Source: Actinomycetes bacterium (GTDB lineage: Bacteria; Actinomycetota; Actinomycetes; Mycobacteriales; Mycobacteriaceae). Taken from it: 8,955 nt of DNA. Made by a program: the position numbers and the translations under genes. This document shows positions 1 through 7,302 of the stretch, piece by piece. The stretch is taken from contig JAEWGK010000057.1 of the NCBI GenBank assembly GCA_023388385.1, forward strand, positions 1 to 8,955, read 5' to 3'. Below the pieces are notes generated by a model. It was given only the letters and a program-made list of their open reading frames with translations. It was not told the DNA's origin and searched no databases. Numbering within the stretch: the stretch's first letter is position 1; every line of letters begins with the position of its first letter.

Positions 1-201
1 CTCCCCCACGCCGTCGCCGCGCATCTCCAGGACGACGCCTCCCTGGCCGGGCTCCCAGCCCCCGACGTAGCGGCCCCGGCTGATGAAGTATCCGCCGGGC
101 AGCGGCACCGCGTCGTCGCCCCACGTCTCCGTCAGGGCGTACATCCACTCCAGAAAGGGGCGGTCGGCATCGGTCGCGGGGCGGCAGGTGAACTCACTCA
201 T
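1..201 (-). CDS. GNAT-family N-acetyltransferase, N-terminal part (cut by window edge)
   Basis: The first 67 codons of a leftward gene are present, in frame with the window edge and starting at ATG 199-201. The visible protein begins MSEFTCRPATDADRPFLEWM and later has ETWGDDAVP and GGYFISRGRYVGGWEPGQGG. An opening 'R-AT-AD--FL--M' followed by a glycine-rich beta-strand region is typical of the N-terminal half of Gcn5-related acetyltransferases, which move an acetyl group from acetyl-CoA to an amine. The acetyl-CoA-binding loop lies outside the window, so neither activity nor substrate can be judged. The gene lies 72 bases downstream of the clpB stop on the same strand, with no strong terminator between, so readthrough from clpB is possible. 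Third positions are strongly G/C, as in clpB, so it belongs to the core genome. Assignment is by family resemblance only. Confidence 0.6.
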   Translation of the reverse strand, partial: MSEFTCRPATDADRPFLEWMYALTETWGDDAVPLPGGYFISRGRYVGGWEPGQGGVVLEMRGDGVGE

Positions 202-273
202 GGGTCCCACGGTAACGACGGCGCACGGGCCGCGCGGTACGGCGGGCGGAGCCCCCGCACGCTCGGCGCGGGC

Positions 274-2862
<2,589 letters not shown>

Positions 2863-2946
2863 GATGTCCGCGTCCTTTCGTGTTTCGTTTGTTCGTCTCG
2901 CCTGGTTCCGCAGTCCCGGCGTGCCGGCGCCGCCATCATGATGATG

Positions 2947-2965
2947 TTGAGCAGGCGGCGCTCAA
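2947..2965. promoter_or_regulatory. HAIR-like HspR operator, clpB-proximal
   Basis: TTGAGC (2947-2952), seven bases, then GCTCAA (2960-2965). The known HAIR element bound by the repressor HspR in actinobacteria is CTTGAGT-N7-ACTCAAG. This site keeps the inner TTGAG/CTCAA halves and the exact 7-base spacer, with one symmetric change per half and no outer C/G pair. It lies about 85 bases upstream of the clpB ATG, on the transcribed side of the SigH-like promoter. Confidence 0.65.
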
Positions 2966-3016
2966 TTCTGGGGCCGATGGTAACCATTCACCCCCTCCAA
3001 CGCGACCAGAATTGAG
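2961..3016. repeat. 11-bp inverted repeat joining the two HAIR elements
   Basis: CTCAATTCTGG at 2961-2971 is the exact reverse complement of CCAGAATTGAG at 3006-3016, with 34 bases between. The arms include one half of each HAIR site and extend beyond it (TTCTGG/CCAGAA), so HAIR consensus alone does not explain the match. Confidence 0.7.
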
Positions 3017-3024
3017 TCAATTCC
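2997..3024 (-). promoter_or_regulatory. SigH-like heat/oxidative stress promoter of clpB
   Basis: Read on the minus strand, GGAAT (complement of 3020-3024) is followed after 17 bases by CGTTGG (complement of 2997-3002). This resembles the corynebacterial and mycobacterial SigH pattern GGAAT-N16-19-CGTT. It would start transcription near 2990 and leave a 5' leader of about 125 bases before clpB. In related actinobacteria clpB is controlled both by SigH and by HspR. The short motif keeps this tentative. Confidence 0.45.
3009..3023. repeat. Perfect 15-bp palindrome over the clpB promoter -35
   Basis: GAATTGAGTCAATTC reads the same on both strands except for its central base (7+1+7). It overlaps the left half of the distal HAIR element and the SigH-like -35. 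It may be an operator in its own right or a by-product of the overlapping motifs. Confidence 0.6.
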
Positions 3025-3030
3025 GCTCAA
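3012..3030. promoter_or_regulatory. HAIR-like HspR operator, distal
   Basis: TTGAGT (3012-3017), seven bases, then GCTCAA (3025-3030). The left half is a perfect inner HAIR half-site and the right half differs by one base; the spacer is exactly seven. It overlaps the putative SigH -35 element of clpB (3020-3024), so bound HspR could block polymerase. Having two such sites between the divergent genes makes chance less likely. Confidence 0.7.
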
Positions 3031-3043
3031 CCCCGCAGATTGA

Positions 3044-3062
3044 TGTGATGTGCCCCACATCA
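3044..3062. promoter_or_regulatory. Dyad with GlxR-like half-sites upstream of the aldolase gene
   Basis: TGATGTG (3046-3052), CCC, CACATCA (3056-3062) forms a perfect 7-bp dyad. Overlapping it, TGTGA-N6-CCACA (3044-3059) differs by one base from TGTGA-N6-TCACA, the CRP/GlxR-type consensus. GlxR controls many carbon metabolism genes in corynebacteria, so a site ahead of a glycolytic aldolase is plausible. Which of the two dyads matters is unknown. Confidence 0.35.
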
Positions 3063-3157
3063 TCACGTGCGTGACGACGCTCTCCGCCCCGGCGCACAGC
3101 CCCCGGCTACGGGCCCCCTCCCCCGCTTCACCGGCAGCGCTGCGGGCCGTTCTTCAC

Positions 3158-3163
3158 TAGGCT
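3158..3163 (+). promoter_or_regulatory. Possible -10 element of the aldolase gene
   Basis: TAGGCT fits the loose TAnnnT -10 pattern of high-GC actinobacteria and would start transcription near 3170, giving a leader of about 29 bases with a strong ribosome binding site. No recognisable -35 is seen. Confidence 0.3.
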
Positions 3164-3198
3164 GAAATCGACCGCGTTCCAGCAAGGAAAGGAACTGT

Positions 3199-4083
3199 AT
3201 GAACACCGAGCAGGCCAAGCAGATGACCGAGGGCAAGGGCTTCATCGCCGCCCTGGACCAGTCCGGCGGATCGACCCCGAAGGCCCTGCGCCTGTACGGC
3301 ATCGAGGAGGATCAGTACTCCGGCGACGCCGAGATGTTCGACCTCGTCCACGAGATGCGCACCCGCATCATCACCTCGGACTCCTTCACCGGCGACAAGA
3401 TCATCGCCGCCATCCTCTTCGAGATGACCATGGATCGCGAGATCGAGGGCATCCCGACCGCCCAGTACCTCTGGGAGAAGAAGGGCATCGTCCCGCTGCT
3501 GAAGACGGACAAGGGCCTCGCCGACCTCGAGAACGGCGCGCAGGTCATGAAGCCGAACCCGGGCCTGGACGAGCTCTGCGAGCGCGCCGTCGCCAAGGGC
3601 ATCTTCGGCACCAAGATGCGCTCCTTCATCGCCGAGGCGAACCCGGTGGGCATCAAGGCCGTCGTCGACCAGCAGTTCGAGGTCGCGAAGCAGATCCTGG
3701 GCCATGGCCTCATTCCGATCATCGAGCCGGAGGTCGACATCAACGCGGCCGACAAGGCCGAGGCGGAGAAGATCCTGCGCGACGAGCTGCTCAAGGGCCT
3801 CGACGCCCTCGAGGGCGATCTGCCGGTGATGATCAAGCTGTCCATCCCGACCGAGGACGGCTTCTACACCCCGCTCATCGAGCACGACAAGGTCATGCGC
3901 GTCGTCGCCCTCTCCGGCGGCTACGAGCGTGACGAGGCCAACGAGCGCCTCTCCCGCAACCCGGGCCTCATCGCCTCCTTCTCCCGCGCCCTGACCGAGG
4001 GCCTCGACGTCAAGCAGACGCAGGAGGAGTTCGACGAGACCCTGGCGAAGTCCGTCGAGGGCATCTACGAGGCCTCCCTGTAA
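3199..4083 (+). CDS. fda: Class I fructose-1,6-bisphosphate aldolase
   Basis: The 294-aa protein closely resembles the short bacterial class I aldolases, such as the roughly 296-aa staphylococcal enzyme. It opens [20 protein letters not shown] and continues [15 protein letters not shown], both hallmark segments. The motifs PIIEPEVDI (about 173-181) and VMIKLSIP (210-217) are present. The lysine in the latter (K213) fits the Schiff-base lysine of the family. The enzyme reversibly splits fructose 1,6-bisphosphate into dihydroxyacetone phosphate and glyceraldehyde 3-phosphate in the cytosol, without a metal ion. The ATG has AAAGGA 5 bases upstream (3188-3193). The gene appears monocistronic: it is divergent from clpB and closed by a strong hairpin. 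Codons are extremely G/C-biased and regular, as in a highly expressed housekeeping gene. Many corynebacteria rely on a class II enzyme, so this may be a second aldolase. Confidence 0.95.
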   Translation: MNTEQAKQMTEGKGFIAALDQSGGSTPKALRLYGIEEDQYSGDAEMFDLVHEMRTRIITSDSFTGDKIIAAILFEMTMDREIEGIPTAQYLWEKKGIVPLLKTDKGLADLENGAQVMKPNPGLDELCERAVAKGIFGTKMRSFIAEANPVGIKAVVDQQFEVAKQILGHGLIPIIEPEVDINAADKAEAEKILRDELLKGLDALEGDLPVMIKLSIPTEDGFYTPLIEHDKVMRVVALSGGYERDEANERLSRNPGLIASFSRALTEGLDVKQTQEEFDETLAKSVEGIYEASL

Positions 4084-4123
4084 GGGTACGCCCCGTCCGG
4101 ACCACGGACCTCCGGGACGCCGC

Positions 4124-4155
4124 GGCCCCCGCATCGCGCCGACGATGCGGGGGCC
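4124..4155 (+). terminator. GC-rich hairpin terminator after the aldolase gene
   Basis: GGCCCCCGCATCG (4124-4136) pairs perfectly with CGATGCGGGGGCC (4143-4155) around a 6-base loop, 41 bases after the aldolase stop. No T-run follows, which is common for terminators in high-GC actinobacteria. Confidence 0.75.
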
Positions 4156-4189
4156 GTCGTCATGCGTGCGCCCCGCAGAAGCGGCGGCC

Positions 4190-4212
4190 GGGGCCATCCG
4201 GTCGACGGCCCC
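4190..4212 (-). terminator. Weak hairpin just after the adenylation-domain remnant
   Basis: GGGGCC (4190-4195) pairs with GGCCCC (4207-4212) around an 11-base loop, directly downstream of the leftward remnant's stop at 4214-4216. It could be that gene's original terminator, but six GC pairs are easily found by chance in such GC-rich DNA. Confidence 0.25.
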
Positions 4213-4213
4213 A

Positions 4214-4414
4214 TCATGCGGCGGGATCGGGGGCCTCCCCTCCCGCCATCACGAGGCGCGCCGGGGCATCCCGGAAGGCGGCCGCCGCGGCGCCGTCGGC
4301 GGCCATGGCGGCGCCGACCGCGTTGAACACGCCGGTGGGCAGGCTCAGCACGGTGATGCCGTGGCGCGTCACTTCCGCGGCGAGGGAGGCCGAATCCGTG
4401 GCGACAGCACTCAC
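4214..4414 (-). pseudogene. Remnant resembling an NRPS adenylation (AMP-binding) domain
   Basis: A leftward 66-codon open frame (GTG to TGA) encodes a stretch with SLAAEVTRHGITVLSLPTGV, then a variable alanine-rich segment, then ARLVMAGGEAPDPAA. This order (helix, 'GVTVLSLPT', spacer, 'RLVVxGGEAxDPA') is typical of an internal segment of nonribosomal peptide synthetase adenylation domains. In intact enzymes it is flanked by several hundred residues on each side. Here an in-frame TAG sits directly before the GTG and a stop follows the motif, so this is a short relic and not a working enzyme. There is no good ribosome binding site. It keeps the high-GC composition of the left flank and ends where the low-GC island begins, suggesting that the island or an earlier deletion removed the rest. 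The resemblance is by eye and the segment is short, so this call is moderate at best. Confidence 0.4.
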
Positions 4415-4433
4415 CTACCGATCCAGACCAGAC

Positions 4434-4455
4434 TACCCCCTAAAGGGGGTATTTT
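4434..4455 (+). terminator. Terminator-like hairpin with T-run at the composition boundary
   Basis: TACCCCC (4434-4440), loop TAAA, GGGGGTA (4445-4451), then TTTT (4452-4455). This is a compact intrinsic terminator shape for rightward transcripts. No rightward gene ends nearby, so it may insulate the island from upstream readthrough or be a relic of a lost gene. Confidence 0.5.
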
Positions 4456-4710
4456 CAGCGCAACCTCTTCGTTTCCCCTACCAATCTTCGTGCCGGCAAG
4501 TAGGCTCAGATTAGCTCTACTGAAGAGCAACACCACGCCTTCTGTCGCCACACATCCGAAACCATAAATTCATCGAAAGCCCCTAACACAAGGGGAAAAT
4601 GATCAGATCCCTAGCGCAAGCACTATCGTGCCCTCTCTCGCTTCATAGAACTAAAGATCCGCGGCGGCAAAGATGACCAATCGGCGAAGTATCACCCCTC
4701 TGATATCCTT
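4456..4710. other. Intergenic region upstream of the peptide cluster
   Basis: About 255 bases without a gene I can support on either strand. Composition is close to balanced, unlike the left flank. Two small dyads are visible: GCTCT-N5-AGAGC (4514-4528) and CCCCT-N6-AGGGG (4580-4595). TATCGT at 4624-4629, with TGATCA at 4600-4605 eighteen bases upstream, is the best promoter guess and is weak. The region should hold the promoter of the downstream genes because the hairpin at 4434-4455 lies just upstream. Confidence 0.4.
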
Positions 4711-4724
4711 GAAAGGACGTGCAA

Positions 4725-4925
4725 ATGCTCACTACTCAGGTCAACTCCGACCAGGCCCGCGGTCTCATCCCTACTTTCAAAGACGGATTCCTCGACACCG
4801 CCACATCCCCGATGACTTGCACACCCACCGTGACCGTCCGCATCACCGTCCGTATTATGAGGACCATCGCAAAGAACAAGAACAAGAAGGGCGCGGAATC
4901 ACCGCTGCTGGCAACCGCCGTCTAA
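4725..4925 (+). CDS. Putative linaridin-type RiPP precursor peptide
   Basis: A 66-aa peptide starts at ATG 4725 with GAAAGGA (4711-4717) 7 bases upstream. An in-frame GTG at 4719 is too close to that site to be the start. Residues 1-31 would be the leader, with an acidic and hydrophobic part (IPTFKDGFLDTATS, 15-28). PMTCTP at 29-34 matches the PxxxTP motif of linaridin precursors, as in cypemycin PAMATP, and the TPTV that follows (33-36) also matches cypemycin's core. Cutting at the cypemycin-equivalent place would give a core of about 35 residues starting at Cys32. The core is Thr-rich (33, 35, 37, 41, 47, 64), with an alternating TVTVRITVRIMRTIA stretch (35-49), a basic KNKNKK block (50-55) and a neutral end, ESPLLATAV. 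Linaridin threonines become dehydrobutyrine. There is no C-terminal Cys, so no cypemycin-style AviCys is expected. It is the first gene of the cluster. The class assignment is an inference from motif plus neighbours. Confidence 0.75.
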   Translation: MLTTQVNSDQARGLIPTFKDGFLDTATSPMTCTPTVTVRITVRIMRTIAKNKNKKGAESPLLATAV

Positions 4926-4953
4926 CCACAGCTTCAGAACGCGAGAGAACACG

Positions 4954-5748
4954 GTGCTAAACAAGATCAGAAAGACGCTCGCTCGTGACCCCCTGGCCAC
5001 GACCGAGCGCTTTTGCGCAGTATCGCAGATACTATCAGTACTAGAATCCTTTCCGAGTGCCGAGCGAAAGAAGGGTGGGATCAATGACTGGGAGTACACC
5101 AAATTCCTTTATGGGACCGACGACGTATTCACCGATCCAGATAAACGAGAAAGACACGTTCGTCTCCTCCTAGGTACACGACTAGCTTCCGCCCTAACTC
5201 TCCTGCTTCCGACGTCAAACAATACGCGAATGGTTGCATCCGCGCTCAGTGGACTGACGTACGCCGCAGGTAACAAGTACACAATAAACGGTAGTGATGG
5301 GGCTGAACAATATGCGGCAATAATCCTCACATCATCAGCCCTGGGGAGAACGAACGGAGGAAAGAACAAAGATCTCGCCATAGCTTTTATTGCTGCACAA
5401 ACCACACTAAGCTACTTTGTTGCCGGCATCGTCAAATCTCTCGGATACGAGTGGAAGCGCGGAACAGCGGTTGAGCGAGTAATCAGGACCGAAAGCTACG
5501 GTAACGAACCGTTCTACAAGTTCCTTCGAGCACATCCAACACTCTCCACACTACTTACGCGCAGCACCGTCATAATTGAGACCGCATTCCCTGCACTTAT
5601 CTTGTGCAAGAAAACACGGCCCCTCGCTTTTATTTCTATGTTTGCTTTTCATGCCGCCAACATCGAGCTAATGGGTCTCGGACGCTTTTTTCTAGTGTTT
5701 ACCTCGACGTACCCTGCAGTCGCCAGAGCGATCCGTCCCCTAGTTTAG
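4954..5748 (+). CDS. Multi-pass membrane protein, HTTM-like (putative RiPP modification)
   Basis: The 264-aa protein has a polar N-terminal 65 residues and then about five or six hydrophobic segments (about 70-87, 91-106, 118-131, 140-163, 200-218 and 222-258). The segment from SYFVAGIVKSLGYEWKRGTA (153-172) to IETAFPALIL (208-217) and FISMFAFHAAN (226-236) follows the pattern of HTTM-domain proteins, a family including SdpB and relatives of vitamin-K-dependent gamma-carboxylase. The start is GTG 4954, 28 bases after the precursor stop, with only a weak purine-rich upstream stretch (GAGAGAA), so it may depend on translation of the precursor. Linaridin clusters have a conserved hydrophobic membrane protein needed for core modification, and this is the candidate for that role. 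The gene ends 7 bases before the hydrolase gene. Codon use is far less G/C-biased than in clpB. Fold assignment is by eye; the enzymatic role is inferred. Confidence 0.6.
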   Translation: MLNKIRKTLARDPLATTERFCAVSQILSVLESFPSAERKKGGINDWEYTKFLYGTDDVFTDPDKRERHVRLLLGTRLASALTLLLPTSNNTRMVASALSGLTYAAGNKYTINGSDGAEQYAAIILTSSALGRTNGGKNKDLAIAFIAAQTTLSYFVAGIVKSLGYEWKRGTAVERVIRTESYGNEPFYKFLRAHPTLSTLLTRSTVIIETAFPALILCKKTRPLAFISMFAFHAANIELMGLGRFFLVFTSTYPAVARAIRPLV

Positions 5749-5755
5749 GACACTA

Positions 5756-6721
5756 ATGAGTAGATTCCTGAAAAGCACAGCGACCCTAGCTGCGGTTTCA
5801 CTCGGCAGCCTTAAATTCCTTGAGCAGTACCACAAATACTCCGCTGCGAGAGTTTCCAACACCTGGAATAATGAAGAACATGTCGCGTCTTCAGAAAATT
5901 CCATACGCGTGTACACACTCGGCTCCACCGCCGCAAAACGTAAGGTGATTCTGGTTCACGGCATAGGTCATTCCTCGGTATCAATGGCTAGCATGGGCGA
6001 GCACATACACCAGTCCACTGGTGCAACAGTAATCCGTTACGATCGTCCGGGGTACGGAAATTCTCGCTTCCTCTCCCCGGAGCCGCGCTCACTACAGCAG
6101 TTCGTAACAGAACTCGGTGAGCTACTTGAAAAATACACGTCCGATGATGATGAAGTAACAATCATAGGGCACTCGCTCGGCGGGTTGATCGCTCGGCTAG
6201 CACGCGAAGACTATGATCATCGGGAAGACATATCTGTCGTAATGCTCGATCCGACCCATCCACGTGAAGCAGCTACTGACCGCAGCAAACGTCTCGGCAT
6301 GGTGCTAGCAGGGCAAGAACTGGATCGACGTATACTACTTTCTTACTTTGGTGGCGAACTTCTCGATGCTTCCATCGGAAAGCTCTATGGCAGGTCGAGC
6401 GCTGACCGCTATGAGAACGCAGCCCATGCCGAGAGGTTTACGGCGAGGAACGTCCGGGCTACCCACAAAGAAACAGAGGCTGTTTTCGGCCTACTCTTCA
6501 ACGGAAAATACGTCGACGTGCCCAACATTCGGCCAGGGATATTCGTGGTCGCATCCGAAAAATCTAATTCATTGACAGGGTCGGAAGGATTACTTAGGGA
6601 ATACGCCACTTCGAAGAATACATACCGGACGATCCAAGGTTCCGATCACGAGAGCATGCTTTATAATTCGACCACAATACAACATATTGTGGCTATCCTA
6701 GAGAGGAGGCTGCCACATTGA
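5756..6721 (+). CDS. Alpha/beta-hydrolase-fold protein of the RiPP cluster
   Basis: The 321-aa protein is a clear alpha/beta-hydrolase. KVILVHGIGHSS (63-74) supplies the HG oxyanion region. VIRYDRPGYGNS (92-103) is the next conserved block. IIGHSLGGLIAR (136-147) is the nucleophile elbow with Ser140. VVMLDPTHP (161-169) follows, and GSDHESM (295-301) carries the likely catalytic His298. The place where the acid normally sits (VVASEKSN, about 264-271) has Glu268 instead of the usual Asp. A mildly hydrophobic N-terminal stretch (8-22) may tether it to the membrane. ATG 5756 has AGGA (5747-5750) overlapping the previous stop, giving tight coupling. Alpha/beta-hydrolase-like proteins are conserved in linaridin clusters and have been implicated with the membrane protein in dehydration or epimerisation. 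Peptidase or esterase activity is an alternative. The fold is secure; the substrate is inferred from context. Confidence 0.85.
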   Translation: MSRFLKSTATLAAVSLGSLKFLEQYHKYSAARVSNTWNNEEHVASSENSIRVYTLGSTAAKRKVILVHGIGHSSVSMASMGEHIHQSTGATVIRYDRPGYGNSRFLSPEPRSLQQFVTELGELLEKYTSDDDEVTIIGHSLGGLIARLAREDYDHREDISVVMLDPTHPREAATDRSKRLGMVLAGQELDRRILLSYFGGELLDASIGKLYGRSSADRYENAAHAERFTARNVRATHKETEAVFGLLFNGKYVDVPNIRPGIFVVASEKSNSLTGSEGLLREYATSKNTYRTIQGSDHESMLYNSTTIQHIVAILERRLPH

Positions 6722-7269
6722 TCCGGTCGATCGTATCGTTTGTTTTCAGTTCATGGTTCGTACTCACAGTCTTCGGTCAGCATCCAGGAGGTAGTCACCG
6801 GTCGCGCTATCTACTTCGAAGGTTGAGTTCTACTATATTCATGCCAAACTGGGCCTTCTTTGCTCCAGATCCTGGAACTCATGATGATCACCTATTGTTC
6901 CGCGAAGTTACGGTTTCTGCAGGCGATGATAGCGAGTCATACGGGGAATGGAATGAGATATCGTATAGCTATGCGATACCTTTTCTATCCCATTTTTATT
7001 CAAAGCGTTCTCGTCAGGGAAAAGGAATAATAGACATATTCTCTACACTGGAGTCAATCGAGGGGCAAACGAACTATCACGCTGACAAGGACGTCGTATT
7101 GGGTGGAAGGCAGGCCATTGCCAATTATGTCGCGGCGAACGCCGATAATACCAGGAGCGAACTTTCAGATTTCGACGTATTACTGGTGAAGACAGCTGGG
7201 TACGAATCGAGTGCAGATCCCATTTACCACTACAAGTTTAGAGTGAGGGATGGCCTCGCAAGACTATAA
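6718..7269 (+). CDS. Membrane-anchored protein with PNWAFFAPDPG motif, possible HTTM partner
   Basis: I do not recognise this 183-aa protein as a named family. It starts with one hydrophobic helix (about 3-19), then a basic stretch, then MPNWAFFAPDPGTHDDHLLF (42-61), and otherwise a soluble domain rich in beta-type segments. A 'P-W--F-P-P---D' motif after one membrane helix is seen in small proteins encoded beside HTTM proteins, such as SdpA-like proteins and the DUF5819 group; that comparison is from memory and tentative. The start is TTG 6718, overlapping the hydrolase stop (TTGA) and preceded by the strong site GAGAGGAGG (6701-6709), which supports this rare start. The overlap implies translational coupling and perhaps a complex with the hydrolase and the 264-aa membrane protein. 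It could instead be an immunity protein. It ends 33 bases before the exporter gene. Confidence 0.55.
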   Translation: MIRSIVSFVFSSWFVLTVFGQHPGGSHRSRYLLRRLSSTIFMPNWAFFAPDPGTHDDHLLFREVTVSAGDDSESYGEWNEISYSYAIPFLSHFYSKRSRQGKGIIDIFSTLESIEGQTNYHADKDVVLGGRQAIANYVAANADNTRSELSDFDVLLVKTAGYESSADPIYHYKFRVRDGLARL

Positions 7270-7302
7270 CAGGCCGAACATTCTACCGATCGAAGGGACC
7301 AT

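Noticed and set aside
201..273. Possible terminator between clpB and the acetyltransferase gene
   Set aside because: Only a 5-bp GCGGG/CCCGC stem (242-258) is seen, which is expected by chance in this composition, and no T-run follows on the minus strand.
3157..4197. Leftward open frame of 346 codons opposite the aldolase gene
   Set aside because: Low-complexity antisense shadow of a clear class I aldolase. It also runs through the terminator hairpin.
4145..4567. Rightward open frame of 140 codons after the aldolase terminator
   Set aside because: It crosses the hairpin at 4434-4455 and the composition boundary. It has no ribosome binding site and no recognisable protein pattern.
4725..4925. 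Alternative reading of the precursor as a lanthipeptide, an azole peptide or an SdpC-type toxin
   Set aside because: No LanB/LanC/LanM, YcaO or radical-SAM gene is visible. The peptide has only one Cys and is much shorter than SdpC-type precursors. The PxxxTP motif and the hydrolase plus membrane protein neighbours fit linaridins better. Enzymes outside the window could still change this.
4673..4960. Rightward open frame overlapping the precursor in another frame
   Set aside because: It is rich in His, Arg and Pro, lacks a ribosome binding site, and the overlapping 66-codon frame has an ideal site and a linaridin-type motif.
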